Source: Nitrosomonas sp. (GTDB lineage: Bacteria > Pseudomonadota > Gammaproteobacteria > Burkholderiales > Nitrosomonadaceae). From it: DNA of 64,000 nt. Numbering within the stretch: position 1 is the stretch's first letter; each line of letters begins with the position of its first letter. Position numbers and translations under genes: made by a program. Where the stretch lies: assembly GCF_019752095.1 (NCBI RefSeq), contig NZ_JAIEMO010000006.1, positions 1 to 64,000 of the forward strand. Direction: 5' to 3'. The notes under the pieces were generated by a model that searched no databases, was not told where the DNA came from, and saw only the letters and a list, made by a program, of their open reading frames with translations. Positions 10,019-19,941 of this stretch are shown here, one piece after another.

Positions 10019-10393
10019 TTATGTAGCGCGTGTCTGGGAAGGTTGTTTTATCAGAGATTCAGCTGGAATACCCAGCTCTTGATGCAGCTTCCAGATCATT
10101 TTGAGTGTCAGAAAACGTTTGCGGTTTAATATCTCATACACGCGATTACTCTTTCCAATCATCGGTTCCAGATCTTTGACTGTTAGATCTTTCTGCTCCA
10201 TTTCAAATTTGATGGCCTCAACAGGATCAGGCAAGTCAAGTGGAAAATGCTTCCGCTCGTAAGCCTCAACAAGCGTTACCAAAACATCCAGTTTTTCACC
10301 TTCTGGCGTGTTAGACTCTGCTGTCATGAGTATTTCTGCTTCCTTTAATATCCCGCGGTAGTCGGCATTAGTTTTGATTGGCTTGATGTCCAT
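10019..10393 (-). CDS. higA: HigA-family antitoxin with C-terminal HTH
   Basis: The protein (124 residues from the ATG at 10393) matches HigA-type antitoxins of COG5499: an N-terminal toxin-neutralising region (DYRGILKEAEILM, followed by the EGEKLDVLVTLVEAYE motif) and a C-terminal XRE-like helix-turn-helix (LTVKDLEPMIGKSNRVYEILNRKR). GGAGG lies 11 bases before the chosen ATG; a TTG six codons upstream is less likely. The gene follows the broken higB reading frame by about 20 bases, the usual toxin-first order of higBA. It would normally bind and neutralise HigB and repress the operon. With its toxin disabled it may be an orphan antitoxin. Confidence 0.85.
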   Translation of the reverse strand: MDIKPIKTNADYRGILKEAEILMTAESNTPEGEKLDVLVTLVEAYERKHFPLDLPDPVEAIKFEMEQKDLTVKDLEPMIGKSNRVYEILNRKRFLTLKMIWKLHQELGIPAESLIKQPSQTRAT

Positions 10394-10413
10394 ATTTCGA
10401 GCTGCCTCCAACG

Positions 10414-10818
10414 TTAAATAGTTTGCGCATTGATTTGATCGTATTAAGCATGAGTACCTATGAAACGAATATATACAACGCTGTATACATAGTTAATCCA
10501 TATTACCAAGCGGTATTTGTTTCCAGCAATAAAGCACCCCGCCGCAAGTAGCGAGGTATTAAAAGCACTCTTCAGACTGCTGGTTTTCAACCAGCCTTCG
10601 CCCCAAGGGGCGAGGAATTAAACCCGGAAGAGATTAAATATGACTCTCCCGTCTTTCAGGATGCTGGCATTTTTAAAATTCGCTTTCACTTCAGCAGGTG
10701 TTGCCCAGTTAGCCTTTAGTGCGTGTCTATACCAAGCAAGTGTGGGTTGAATTGCATCTGCATAAGCAGGCTCATTGTCCCAGAATGCCTTCAAGGTAGA
10801 CAAAGCAATAATTCTCAT
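10414..10818 (-). pseudogene. higB: higB toxin gene, split by a REP-like insertion and an extra stop
   Basis: The first part (from ATG 10818) encodes a HigB/RelE-like mRNA interferase N-terminus: MRIIALSTLKAFWDNEP, WATPAEVKANFKNASI, DGRVIFN. After the Asn codon at 10633-10635 the frame runs into foreign sequence and stops. The rest of the toxin resumes at 10530 as IAGNKYRLVIWINY then VVYIRFIGTHA, meets a TAA at 10444-10446 where related toxins usually have a sense codon, and continues YDQINAQTI to the normal stop at 10414. Removing the 102 bases between (10531-10632) restores a continuous HigB. The gene therefore carries two lesions and should make no full toxin. Order and spacing with higA are as in intact higBA operons. 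Confidence 0.85.
10531..10632 (-). repeat. REP-like palindrome doublet inserted in higB
   Basis: The 102-base insert holds two direct copies of a hairpin unit. On the minus strand they read TTTAATTCCTCGCCCC-TT-GGGGCG and TTTAATACCTCGCTAC-TTG-CGGCGGGG. A third hairpin, GCTGGTT-GAA-AACCAGC, lies between them. Paired short palindromes with a conserved 5' tetranucleotide are typical of REP/BIME elements mobilised by RAYT (IS200-like) transposases; no such transposase gene lies in the window. Its exact ends are set by the toxin homology on each side. Confidence 0.75.
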
Positions 10819-11015
10819 AGGAAAGATATTGGTCCCATTTCGGGACTCTGGCAACCGCTTTGATTGTGCAGCCTTAATCTATGACATGGAAGCCGATGAA
10901 TATCGACAGTAAGTATGGTAATACGCAACATATGACAAGCCCAGTAGAAGCATAATCACGGAATTAGCGTTCACACTGAGCTTGTCACAAGAGATTGAAG
11001 CAAACTTTCGTATGC

Positions 11016-11759
11016 TTAATGTAAAGCTGCTGCTTCTTTTTGCTCGCACATCAGGTTAGCGCAATAGGTCTCATGGATTCCATCCAGGAAACCCCATAGT
11101 GCATCGCAAGCTTCTTGGGTTGCAGCTAACACTTCTGCTTGTTTTTCTGGGTTATCGGCAAATCGCTCGATGATTGCCCATTCAGCTTGAGAATGATAAA
11201 CATCGGCCTTTTGATGGACTGAGAAGAATTCATAATCCTCAGGATTCTTCATACCATAAAACTTAGCCAATCCATCAATTTTTACCGCAGCAATGTCGGG
11301 CACTTGTGATTCAAACGCGTGTAACGCTGCAAGCCCTGCATAGAAAGGCCGATTTAAGCAAATATCCCGGAATGTGGAAACAAGCTTTTCGGTAGTCGGC
11401 AATGCGGATGCATTAGCTAAACTCTTGTCATTTGCACCCAATGCAAAAGCAAAATTTTTCCATAAAGCTGGATGATTTTTTTCGCCATGTTCTTCATCAA
11501 TCAGATTTTTCAATACTTCCTGGCGCACGCTGATATCACCGCTATTTGACTCCGAATGCATATGTGGCGTATTAAAATGTACTGCGCTTAAGTAAGTAGG
11601 TTCAGCCAGTACATTATAGAAATATTGCTCGGCGTAATGGCGTAATTGCTCCTTCGTCAATTTTCCTTCGGTCCAGGCAATATAGAACGGATGTTTGAGC
11701 AGATGTTTTTCGCCGATAATGGCAGTAATTTTTTGCTTGAGTATGGTATTGGTCGTCAT
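11016..11759 (-). CDS. CADD/PqqC-like oxygenase, probable p-aminobenzoate synthase
   Basis: A 247-residue all-helical protein of the TENA/THI-4/PqqC fold, CADD subgroup. Family work on Chlamydia CT610 and N. europaea NE1434 shows these proteins replace pabABC by making p-aminobenzoate from one of their own tyrosines at a di-metal site. The metal ligand pattern is present: E89/H96 in EEHGEKNH, a Glu in HAFESQ, and H-x3-D-x2-H in HQKADVYH. A tyrosine in HPFYIAW (Y26) matches the sacrificial residue. The start at 11759 has AAAGGAG six bases before it. It directly precedes the end of metE on the same strand (70 bases), which makes sense because folate supplies the methyl group of methionine. Confidence 0.8.
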   Translation of the reverse strand: MTTNTILKQKITAIIGEKHLLKHPFYIAWTEGKLTKEQLRHYAEQYFYNVLAEPTYLSAVHFNTPHMHSESNSGDISVRQEVLKNLIDEEHGEKNHPALWKNFAFALGANDKSLANASALPTTEKLVSTFRDICLNRPFYAGLAALHAFESQVPDIAAVKIDGLAKFYGMKNPEDYEFFSVHQKADVYHSQAEWAIIERFADNPEKQAEVLAATQEACDALWGFLDGIHETYCANLMCEQKEAAALH

Positions 11760-11829
11760 GATTACTCCTTTTAAACCGTGATGGATAAAGTGTTGCATAT
11801 CATCGCTAAATAACACCGGCAAGTCAAAT

Positions 11830-14130
11830 TTAGCTGATCTGCTCTGTGCTTAAATTGCGGGCTAAATGCCGACTAGCAGCAATCATATTGTGCAATGCCG
11901 GTTTTACTTCTTCCCAAGTGCGCGTTTTTAGCCCGCAATCCGGATTCACCCACAAGCGCTCAACTGGTATTCGTTGCGCAGCTTTCTCCATTAATTCAAT
12001 AATAGAATCAACAGAAGGTATATTGGGTGAGTGGATATCATACACCCCTGGGCCGATTTCATTCGGATATCGAAACTGATCAAAGGCATCCAGCAGTTCC
12101 ATATCCGAGCGCGACGTCTCGATCGTGATTACATCAGCATCCATGCGTGCTATCGCCGCCATAATGTCATTGAATTCCGAATAACACATATGCGTATGAA
12201 TTTGTGTTTCATCTTTTACACCGTTTGCGGTGATACGGAATGCACGAATAGCCCAATCCAGATAACCATTCCATTGCGATCTTCTGAGCGGTAGACCTTC
12301 TCTCATTGCAGCTTCATCAATCTGAATAATTTTAATGCCCGCTTGCTCCAAAGCCAGAACCTCATCGCGTATCGCAAGCGCCAACTGCATACATGTTTGC
12401 TCACGGGTTTGATCGTCACGCACAAATGACCAATTCAGCATCGTCACCGGGCCCGTAAGCATTCCTTTCATCGGCTTACGGGTAAGCGATTGAGCATATT
12501 GAATCCATTCTGTAGTCATTGCATGCGAATGTGAAACATCGCCATAAATAATCGGCGGCTTGACACAACGTGATCCATAAGACTGCACCCAGCCAAATTG
12601 AGTAAAAGCAAATCCGGCAAGTTGCTCGCCGAAATACTCCACCATATCGTTACGCTCCGGCTCACCATGAACAAAAACATCCAGCCCCAATGCCTCCTGT
12701 TCGCGCACACAAAATTCAATTTCTTTACGCATCGCTTTCCGATAATCCGTTTCCAGCAGTTTACCTGCACGAAAATCACGGCGTTTCTGCCTGATTTCCA
12801 ACGTCTGCGGGAAAGAACCAATCGTTGTGGTTGGAAACAGTGGCAATTGGAACTGCTTGCGTTGCACGATTGATCGCTGATCATAAGACGATTGACGGAT
12901 ACCCATCGCCTCATTGATCTCACGTACACGCGCTTTCGTTTTCTCATGATGTACGCGTTTGGATTGCTTGCGGCTAGAAACTGACGCGCTATTTTCCAGC
13001 AGAATCTCAGCAACGCTTTCTCTACCATGATTCAAAGCATTTGCCAGCACTCCGATTTCATTTAATTTCTGTGTAGCAAATGCCAACCACGACCGAATAT
13101 CCGCATCGAGTTTCTGTTCACTATCCAGATCAACCGGTACATGTAGTAAAGAACAAGAAGGCGTTAGCCAAAGCCGCTCTTGCAGGCGCGCATGCACCGG
13201 CTCCAGCCAATTGAGTGTCTCAGTTAAATCGGTTTTCCAGATATTACGCCCGTTAACAACACCTAGCGAAAGTACTTTATGCCTGGGCAACCAGTCAATG
13301 ACCTTGTCAATTTCGTCATAAGCCGTGACAGCATCCAGATGCAATCCCTGAACCGGCAGTTCGCAAGCAAGCTGCAGATTGTCTTGCAATTGCCCAAAAT
13401 ACGTCGTCAACATCAGATTGACAGGCGTAGCTTGTAATTGATAATAAGAATTTCGCACCGCATGTTTCCACTCCTGCGTCAATTCCATGACCAAAATCGG
13501 CTCGTCGATTTGCACCCAGTGAATACCCGCATGCTTGAGTTGATCGAGCAATTGCGCATAGACGCCGAGTAAATCGTCCAATCGATCAAGCTTATCGCTG
13601 CCATCCTTGGATTTTCCCAGCCATAAATAAGTGACCGGCCCGAGAATGACGGGTTTAATGTGACGATGGATTTTCTGAGCTTGTTGAATTTGTTCGAGTA
13701 AGTGGTCGGCATTCAACGCAAACCGTGTATTTCGGTTAAACTCGGGTACGATATAGTGATAATTGGTATCAAACCATTTTGTCATTTCACCTGCATTAAC
13801 ACATGAATGAGCAGCGATATCGTGTGCTGAACGGCCTCTCGCCACACGAAAATAATTGTCTATCGGACTACTGGCAGAAAATGAACTGACCCGCTGCGGA
13901 ATATTGCCCAGCATAAAACTCATATCCAGCACATGATCGTATAATGAAAAATCACCCACCGGAATCCAATCGAGCATGGACTGATCCTGCCAATGTTGGA
14001 TGCGAAGGTCTGCTGCAGTATCTGATAAAGCTTGTTCAGAAATATCACCTTTCCAGTATTTTTCCAAAGCAAATTTTAATTCCCGGTTTCTACCAATGCG
14101 CGGGAACCCCAGATTGTGTGTTGTTACCAT
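11830..14130 (-). CDS. metE: Cobalamin-independent methionine synthase
   Basis: Transfers the methyl group of 5-methyltetrahydropteroyltri-glutamate to homocysteine. The 766-residue protein begins [19 protein letters not shown], the usual MetE start; an ATG six codons upstream (14148) is possible but lacks a ribosome site, whereas GGTGA precedes 14130. Zinc ligands appear in HTHMCYSEF (His and Cys, about residues 648-652) and NPDCGLKTR (Cys, about 730). Both homologous barrel halves are present. A LysR gene of MetR type is divergent, separated by about 100 bases, which is the classic metE-metR arrangement; activation by homocysteine-bound MetR is expected. Confidence 0.97.
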   Translation of the reverse strand: MVTTHNLGFPRIGRNRELKFALEKYWKGDISEQALSDTAADLRIQHWQDQSMLDWIPVGDFSLYDHVLDMSFMLGNIPQRVSSFSASSPIDNYFRVARGRSAHDIAAHSCVNAGEMTKWFDTNYHYIVPEFNRNTRFALNADHLLEQIQQAQKIHRHIKPVILGPVTYLWLGKSKDGSDKLDRLDDLLGVYAQLLDQLKHAGIHWVQIDEPILVMELTQEWKHAVRNSYYQLQATPVNLMLTTYFGQLQDNLQLACELPVQGLHLDAVTAYDEIDKVIDWLPRHKVLSLGVVNGRNIWKTDLTETLNWLEPVHARLQERLWLTPSCSLLHVPVDLDSEQKLDADIRSWLAFATQKLNEIGVLANALNHGRESVAEILLENSASVSSRKQSKRVHHEKTKARVREINEAMGIRQSSYDQRSIVQRKQFQLPLFPTTTIGSFPQTLEIRQKRRDFRAGKLLETDYRKAMRKEIEFCVREQEALGLDVFVHGEPERNDMVEYFGEQLAGFAFTQFGWVQSYGSRCVKPPIIYGDVSHSHAMTTEWIQYAQSLTRKPMKGMLTGPVTMLNWSFVRDDQTREQTCMQLALAIRDEVLALEQAGIKIIQIDEAAMREGLPLRRSQWNGYLDWAIRAFRITANGVKDETQIHTHMCYSEFNDIMAAIARMDADVITIETSRSDMELLDAFDQFRYPNEIGPGVYDIHSPNIPSVDSIIELMEKAAQRIPVERLWVNPDCGLKTRTWEEVKPALHNMIAASRHLARNLSTEQIS

Positions 14131-14194
14131 AATTTCATCACCACTCATAAATATTGATTGAGTTATTGTACGAATAAGGATTAATAAATAATAA

Positions 14195-14214
14195 TGATAA
14201 ATTTTAATCTATCA
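14195..14214. promoter_or_regulatory. Candidate MetR operator between metE and metR
   Basis: The short AT-rich divergent promoter region holds an interrupted palindrome, TGATA-N10-TATCA. LysR-type regulators bind such dyads with a T-N11-A core, and a site here could serve both promoters. It departs from the enterobacterial MetR consensus (TGAA-N5-TTCA), so the assignment rests on position and symmetry. Confidence 0.4.
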
Positions 14215-14231
14215 ATTAGGTTTTCTCATAA

Positions 14232-15131
14232 ATGATCGAACACAGCCACCTTAAGATTATCCAAGCGCTTCATATCAATGGCACGCTTACCGAAGCCGCC
14301 AATGCGCTATGTTTAAGCCAACCCGCCTTATCACATCAGATTAGCTACCTGGAAAAAAAACTAAGCGTTACATTGTGGGAGCGTGAAGGTCGCAACTTGC
14401 GCTTGACTCAAGCGGGAAAACTCCTACTTGAAGTAGCTAATCAAGTGTTGCCGGTTTTGTCCCAAGCGGAAAAAACACTTGGAGCCTATAGCGAAGGCCG
14501 GCAAGGAATTTTACGCATCGGCGTGGAATGTTACCCTTGCTTTGAATGGCTCACTGGGATGATTGGGCAGTTCATGCGGAAAATGCCTGAGATGGATATC
14601 GATATCGTGCAAAAATTCCAATTTACCGGATTGGAAGGTTTGCTCAATCATCATATTGATGTTTTGATCACACCCGATATGGTCAAAAAAGAAAATATCT
14701 TTTATGAAGTTTTGGCTGAATATCAATTGGTATTGCTAGTGTCTGCCAATCACCCATTGGCAAACACAAAATATCTAACACCCGAGCTTTTGAGTAAGGA
14801 AACCTTGCTAACTTTTCCAGTATCACTGGAAAGATTGGATATTCTGACGCATTTCATGACACTCGCACACCTTGAACCAGCCAAGCTAAAACAAATAGAG
14901 TCCTTAGAAATCATGTTACAAATGACAGTGCTCAAACGCGGAGTTTGTGTCTTGCCTGAATGGCTGACAGATATTAAAAGTAAAGATCTCAAACTCAGAA
15001 AAATTCGCATTGGCAAAAAAGGACTCTATCAGAAATTATTACTAGCAATGCGAGAATCTGACAAGGCTATTCCTTATATTCAACAATTTATCGCGGTCGG
15101 ACAAAAAATAGCAGAAGATTCTACGACATAA
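14232..15131 (+). CDS. metR: LysR-family regulator of methionine genes
   Basis: A 299-residue LysR protein: an N-terminal winged helix-turn-helix (GTLTEAANALCLSQPALSHQISYLEKKL) and a periplasmic-binding-like effector domain. The segment GILRIGVECYPCFEWLTGMI closely resembles MetR of proteobacteria, which senses homocysteine and activates metE. The gene is transcribed away from metE across a short shared promoter region, supporting the name. It probably also represses itself, as is usual for the family. Confidence 0.92.
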   Translation: MIEHSHLKIIQALHINGTLTEAANALCLSQPALSHQISYLEKKLSVTLWEREGRNLRLTQAGKLLLEVANQVLPVLSQAEKTLGAYSEGRQGILRIGVECYPCFEWLTGMIGQFMRKMPEMDIDIVQKFQFTGLEGLLNHHIDVLITPDMVKKENIFYEVLAEYQLVLLVSANHPLANTKYLTPELLSKETLLTFPVSLERLDILTHFMTLAHLEPAKLKQIESLEIMLQMTVLKRGVCVLPEWLTDIKSKDLKLRKIRIGKKGLYQKLLLAMRESDKAIPYIQQFIAVGQKIAEDSTT

Positions 15132-15275
15132 CCTCAAGATGTTCTCGACAGACAAACATTCAATTGGAACACTTGCAGGATTGCCTTCACTGCATTGAAC
15201 AGTAGCCATTACCAGAAGTGACATAACACTCCGCCCTACAACATGAATAGAGCTTTATTCATGCGCTTAAGAATA

Positions 15276-15518
15276 CTAATGATTCCTGCATCCGCATCCA
15301 GGTCCATGCACATGATTTGCCTGATCGATTTTCGGCTGCAGCGAGTGCATTGCCAGATCACGGCCATGTGCCATGTTGCCGCGCATTGCAGGAGCAGAAA
15401 GAATAATTTTTTCTGTTGCACTTCCGCAGGCTAAGCAATTTGGGTTGGACGCATTGATTGAGTGGCGTATTTCGAATTGTAACTTGCACTGTGTGCACAA
15501 ATAATCATAAGTTGGCAT
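15276..15518 (-). CDS. FmdB-family zinc-ribbon protein
   Basis: A small protein of 80 residues starting MPTYDYLCTQC, the hallmark of the FmdB/CxxC_CxxC regulatory family. Two CxxC pairs (CTQC and CLAC) form a zinc ribbon. The tail is His/Cys-rich (HVHGPGCGCRNH), a possible second metal-binding patch. Family members are found beside formamidase and other genes but have no firm function. The in-frame start at 15554 would add 12 atypical residues and is not preferred. Confidence 0.8.
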   Translation of the reverse strand: MPTYDYLCTQCKLQFEIRHSINASNPNCLACGSATEKIILSAPAMRGNMAHGRDLAMHSLQPKIDQANHVHGPGCGCRNH

Positions 15519-15558
15519 TTTAGAATTGCTATCCATTAACAAGACGTTTCTCAAAAAA

Positions 15559-15692
15559 GCCGTTGAAAAACTATATGCATTGCCGCTGCGGTGTTAAAAA
15601 CAGGTTCAAAATACTCATTTATTAGGCATAATGCGCCATTTTACCTGTTTTCGCCTTGCATCAGCTACTTCGAAAACGTTTTTCATCGGCCT
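15559..15692. repeat. MITE-like palindromic repeat, family A, copy 1
   Basis: About 134 bases with inverted ends (GCCGTTGAAAAAC at the left, a variant of its complement, TTTTTCATCGGC, at the right) and an internal segment shared with two other places in the window (18243-18381 inverted, 41710-41854). No open frame is conserved among the copies. It lies just upstream of the FmdB-type gene and may supply or block transcription signals. Confidence 0.75.
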
Positions 15693-15752
15693 GTTAAGAC
15701 GTGACCACTTGATATCACAAATGATCACGCTTCTAAGTTTTATTGTTTAAAT

Positions 15753-16406
15753 TTAGCTCCAACGAGGCGGCTGCTTCCCTTTGACACCAAATTGATCTGA
15801 AGTGACATCGGTTCTCGCTCTTTTTTCAGCGTCTCGTGTGGGCGCTCTCAGCCGACGCGTTTCAACTTCCCAAACCCAGCCGCTGATGACTACATCTTTT
15901 GGAATAAGCGGATGATTCTTAAATGCTTCTATCGTTTTCATACAAGTTTCATCTACATCATCCATCATCCCAATCCATTTGGCAAAAGCCCCTTGCTCCA
16001 GTTTCAATTCGGGCAATGTCGGGTCCAGCGCAATATTATCGGTGTCGACTCCCTTGTCGCGCAGCATTTTCTCCAGATCGGTCGCATTTGCAGACAGCAT
16101 GCCACATTGCGTATGCTGCACTATGACGATTTCCTTGGTACCAAAAAAATTGCAAGTCAGCATCGCCGAGCGAATTGCATCGTCAGTGACGATACCCCCT
16201 GCATTGCGAAAGCAGTGCGCATCCCCGCCACCTGCTGGGGTATCTACTTGAATACCAAGCGCTTCATCGATCGGCAGACGTTCGTCCATACAAGCCAGCA
16301 CCCACAACTTTCGGTTATTATGTCCGTCCGGTCCATGACGACGACGTTCTGCCCAGTGATCATATGCGGCGACGCGTGTGCTCAATTCCTCTTTGAGTGT
16401 TTTCAA
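15753..16406 (-). CDS. Beta-class carbonic anhydrase
   Basis: Hydrates CO2 to bicarbonate. The 217-residue protein has the zinc ligands and Asp-Arg dyad of beta-carbonic anhydrases: C39, D41 and R43 in ACMDERL, then H98 and C101 in QHTQCGM. The N-half motif FRNAGGIVTDDAIRS is also diagnostic. An autotroph fixing CO2 would need such an enzyme. The divergent-clade sequence around CMDERLPIDEALG resembles the Rv1284/COS-hydrolase branch more than the Can branch, so another small substrate (for example COS) cannot be excluded. The gene stands alone, divergent from the sigma-54 regulator. Confidence 0.87.
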   Translation of the reverse strand: MKTLKEELSTRVAAYDHWAERRRHGPDGHNNRKLWVLACMDERLPIDEALGIQVDTPAGGGDAHCFRNAGGIVTDDAIRSAMLTCNFFGTKEIVIVQHTQCGMLSANATDLEKMLRDKGVDTDNIALDPTLPELKLEQGAFAKWIGMMDDVDETCMKTIEAFKNHPLIPKDVVISGWVWEVETRRLRAPTRDAEKRARTDVTSDQFGVKGKQPPRWS

Positions 16407-16668
16407 TTTTGAATCTCCTTATTAATCCGTAGAATTTTAAAATCCTTACTGATCTACTATTTCGTTAGAATTATGACGGTTGTATAACGGGTACTTAGCC
16501 CGCGCATCTGATTATTTTCAGATGTACTAAAGTTACACGCAAATACCATGCCATTTAGAAATAAATATATTAATCATTAATTACAACAAGTTAACTTTAA
16601 GACGTTGCCACGTTTGTGCAGCCATGGTTCAATTAGTGAAGCTCAACTTCACATCCAAGTCATAATCT

Positions 16669-18231
16669 ATGAAAAATAGCCCTCTCTCCGAATTAACACC
16701 AGTCTTTTTTTTGCAAACCTTTATTCTTGAACTGATGCATGCCAGCGAACAACAAGGTCAGAAGCATTGCGAACAATTGATTGAGCATATCGCTAAAACT
16801 GCTGGATGCTTTTTTGAAGAAACTTATCGAGATAATACACATAAAAATGAGCAGCTTGATGTTGAAAGCTACACCGAACTCATACTCGATATCAAGAATA
16901 ATATCGGCGGTAAATTTTCACTTGTTTCCAGCAATCAAGACTGTATTACTGTTACAAATTCCTGCTGTCCTTTCGGCGAACAAGTGACCAATTTTCCTGA
17001 GTTATGCAGAATGACCTCCAGTGTATTTGGAGGCATCGCAGCCAGAAATTTTGGTTATGCCAAGGTTGAAATCAAGAAAAGCATAGCCCGCCAAGATGGC
17101 AAATGCGATGTTTGTATTTACACCAATCCACAAGCGGCAAAAGGACATACTGGAATGGAATATACCGATACAACACCCGTCAAGGAAATTAATGATATAA
17201 ATGAATTGCAGTGTCGGATTGAGACAAAACTGCAAAGGCTTTGGCACAAGCAAAGCAAGCAAATATCAAAAAAATATCAACCTCCTGCGATCATAGCAAA
17301 ATCACCGATGATGCAAAAAATACTGCAATCAATCGAGGTTATTGCACCTACTCCAGCGACGGTGTTAATTCAGGGCCAAACAGGTGTAGGTAAAGAATTA
17401 ATAGCGCGCGCCATACACGCGATGAGCGATCGCCACCACAAGCCTTTTATCACCATTAACTGTGGCGCAATCCCGGAAAGTCTGATTGAAACCGCCTTGT
17501 TTGGGCACGAGAAAGGCGCTTTTACTGGCGCCATAGAAGTACACCATGGCTATTTCGAAAGAGCCGAAGGTGGCACCTTGTTTCTGGACGAAATTGACTC
17601 CTTGTCGCCCGCGGCACAAACTCGGTTGCTTCGTGTAATCCAGGAAGCAGAGCTGGAAAGAGTCGGAGGAAAACAAACATTAGCGGTTGATGTCAGGATC
17701 ATTTCAGCCACAAACCAGAATCTGGAGGATCTGATCAAGCAGGATTTATTTCGCAATGATCTGTATTACCGTGTCAACGTAGTCCGCTTAAACATCCCTT
17801 CGTTGACCGAACGACCGGAAGATTTACCTTACCTTGTGCAATTGATTATCCAGCGGTTGAACAATCGGTATAACAAAGAAATTGAATCAGTAAGCCGTGA
17901 AGTCATGCAAAAAATACGCGCCTATCATTGGCCAGGCAATGTTCGCGAGTTGGAAAATATTCTTGAGCGCAGCATGCTGTTTGCCTGTGGCAAAGAAATG
18001 ACCGAACTGGATTTAGAGCATCCACTTGAGAGCGGAAGTGCTGTGGAATGGAAAGACTTAAAAGAAAATACGCTTGCCAAGATAGAGAAATCGTTTCTTG
18101 AAGCAGCTCTAAAACAACATCACGGAAATATAAAAAGTGTCTCCGAAAACATGGGAATCACATCGCGCGCTGTTTACGCTAAGCTAAAAAAATACAAAAT
18201 TAACTTAGTGGATTTCAGAACTCATGATTAA
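16669..18231 (+). CDS. Sigma-54-dependent activator with MetOD1-like sensor domain
   Basis: A 520-residue enhancer-binding protein. Residues 1-170 resemble the methanogen output domain 1 type (CCPFGEQV, LCRMTSSVFGGIAARNFGYA), with cysteines at 100, 113, 146 and 149 that could bind a metal or cofactor. The central AAA+ ATPase has Walker A GQTGVGKE (about 234), the sigma-54 contact loop GAFTGA (about 283) and Walker B FLDEID. A Fis-type HTH lies at about 475-515. It should bind an upstream enhancer and open sigma-54 promoters in response to a signal sensed by the N-domain. There is no receiver domain. Target genes are not evident; the neighbours are carbonic anhydrase (divergent) and rho (convergent). 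Confidence 0.88.
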   Translation: MKNSPLSELTPVFFLQTFILELMHASEQQGQKHCEQLIEHIAKTAGCFFEETYRDNTHKNEQLDVESYTELILDIKNNIGGKFSLVSSNQDCITVTNSCCPFGEQVTNFPELCRMTSSVFGGIAARNFGYAKVEIKKSIARQDGKCDVCIYTNPQAAKGHTGMEYTDTTPVKEINDINELQCRIETKLQRLWHKQSKQISKKYQPPAIIAKSPMMQKILQSIEVIAPTPATVLIQGQTGVGKELIARAIHAMSDRHHKPFITINCGAIPESLIETALFGHEKGAFTGAIEVHHGYFERAEGGTLFLDEIDSLSPAAQTRLLRVIQEAELERVGGKQTLAVDVRIISATNQNLEDLIKQDLFRNDLYYRVNVVRLNIPSLTERPEDLPYLVQLIIQRLNNRYNKEIESVSREVMQKIRAYHWPGNVRELENILERSMLFACGKEMTELDLEHPLESGSAVEWKDLKENTLAKIEKSFLEAALKQHHGNIKSVSENMGITSRAVYAKLKKYKINLVDFRTHD

Positions 18232-18242
18232 TAGCAATTAGC

Positions 18243-18381
18243 AGGCCGCTGAAAAACGTTTTCGAAGCAGTTGATGCAAGGCAGAAACAGGTGAAAAAGC
18301 GCAGTTTATGCCTAATAAATAAGCATTTTTAACCTGTTTTTAACACCGCAGCGGCAATGCAGATAGTTTTTCAACGCTCTG
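18243..18381. repeat. MITE-like palindromic repeat, family A, copy 2
   Basis: This copy is in the opposite orientation to copies 1 and 3 and begins 12 bases after the stop of the sigma-54 regulator. It opens AGGCCGCTGAAAAACG and closes GATAGTTTTTCAACG; the internal GCCTAATAAATAAGCA section and the CCGCAGCGGCAATGCA section match the other copies. It occupies about half of the gap to rho and could act as a bidirectional hairpin terminator. Confidence 0.78.
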
Positions 18382-18535
18382 TTGGATAGAAGCTCTGATT
18401 CTGGTTTACTGACACTGCATATTTTTCTAAGAAAATCAGGCGGTATCGATGAAACAAATAATTGAAATTCCTATACCGCTTTTAGGATAGCAGCTATTAA
18501 TTCCATTATTATCTCTGCATTAAATAGACTTAATT

Positions 18536-19795
18536 CTACACCCTTCTCATTGAATCAAAAAAATCAGAGTTGTTTTTGGTACCTTTGATTTTATCCAATA
18601 GAAACCCCATTGCATCCATATCATCCATTGGATGCAGCAACTTACGCAACACCCAGATTTTCTGCAAAACCTCGGGGGCGATCAATAGTTCTTCACGACG
18701 TGTGCTTGATCGGTTCACGTTAATTGAAGGATAAATCCGTTTCTCAGCCATGCGGCGATCCAGATGAATTTCCATATTACCGGTACCTTTGAATTCCTCA
18801 TAAATCACGTCATCCATCCGTGACCCGGTATCAATCAAGGCGGTTGCAATAATAGTCAACGATCCGCCTTCTTCTATATTTCGCGCGGCACCGAAGAAAC
18901 GCTTAGGACGCTGCAATGCGCTTGCATCCACACCACCCGTCAGCACCTTCCCGGATGCAGGCACTATAGCGTTATAAGCACGAGCCAGCCGCGTAATCGA
19001 ATCCAGCAGTATCACCACATCTTTCTTGTGCTCGACCAAACGCTTGGCTTTTTCAATGACCATTTCGGCTACTTGCACATGCCGTGAGGCGGATTCATCG
19101 AAGGTAGAAGAAATCACTTCTCCTCTGACAGATCGGATCATTTCCGTGACTTCTTCCGGACGTTCATCAATCAATAGCACCATCAGAATCACATCCGGAT
19201 GATTAGCTGCGATGGCGTGCGCAATATGTTGCAACATGACGGTTTTGCCTGATTTAGGGCTAGCCACCAGCAACCCACGCTGCCCCTTACCGATCGGAGC
19301 AATCAAATCGATAATACGGCTGGTAATGTTTTCTTCAGCTTTAATATCTCGTTCAAGTATCAATCGTTCATCAGGAAACAGCGGCGTCAAATTTTCAAAC
19401 AGAATTTTCTGTTTAGAGTTTTCTGGTGGCTCGTTATTAACTTTATCAACTTTCACCAGCGCAAAATAACGCTCTCCATCCTTGGGCGGACGAATCTCTC
19501 CATCGATTGAATCACCGGTATGCAAATTAAAACGCCGGATTTGGCTTGGTGAAATATAAATATCATCCGGGCCGGCTAAATATGAAGTATCTGGGGAGCG
19601 TAAAAAGCCAAATCCATCCTGCAGCACTTCCAGTGTCCCATGACCATAAATATTCTCACCCTTACGTGCCTGATTTTTAAGCAACGCAAAAATTACGTCT
19701 TGCTTTCGCATTCGGTTGGCGCCGTCAATTTCGTTTTCGACGGCCATTTTCACTAATTCAGTGACATGTAAATTTTTTAGATCAGATAAGCGCAT
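18536..19795 (-). CDS. rho: Transcription termination factor Rho
   Basis: The hexameric RNA helicase that ends transcription at Rho-dependent sites. The 419-residue length is standard. It begins [18 protein letters not shown] (Rho N-domain), has the RNA-binding cold-shock-like region ([22 protein letters not shown]), Walker A ASPKSGKT (about 182), Walker [17 protein letters not shown] and the Q/R-loop region [22 protein letters not shown]. It follows trxA on the same strand, an order conserved in many proteobacteria. Confidence 0.98.
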   Translation of the reverse strand: MRLSDLKNLHVTELVKMAVENEIDGANRMRKQDVIFALLKNQARKGENIYGHGTLEVLQDGFGFLRSPDTSYLAGPDDIYISPSQIRRFNLHTGDSIDGEIRPPKDGERYFALVKVDKVNNEPPENSKQKILFENLTPLFPDERLILERDIKAEENITSRIIDLIAPIGKGQRGLLVASPKSGKTVMLQHIAHAIAANHPDVILMVLLIDERPEEVTEMIRSVRGEVISSTFDESASRHVQVAEMVIEKAKRLVEHKKDVVILLDSITRLARAYNAIVPASGKVLTGGVDASALQRPKRFFGAARNIEEGGSLTIIATALIDTGSRMDDVIYEEFKGTGNMEIHLDRRMAEKRIYPSINVNRSSTRREELLIAPEVLQKIWVLRKLLHPMDDMDAMGFLLDKIKGTKNNSDFFDSMRRV

Positions 19796-19941
19796 GAGAA
19801 AGCTCTTGAAAAAGAATACTTAGGAAAAAAATAGGATACTGGAAAGGAAAATATTACAGATGGGGTAATAAAAATAGTCGTGATGTGGTTTTTATCAATG
19901 CATAATCCTCAAATCTATCTACTTAGACTAGCCTAGCGAGA

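Noticed and set aside
10800-10910. Plus-strand frame ending DSGNRFDCAALIYDMEADEYRQ
   Set aside because: It looks like the end of a protein but has no start or homology that I can name and overlaps higB's 5' end; possible remnant only.
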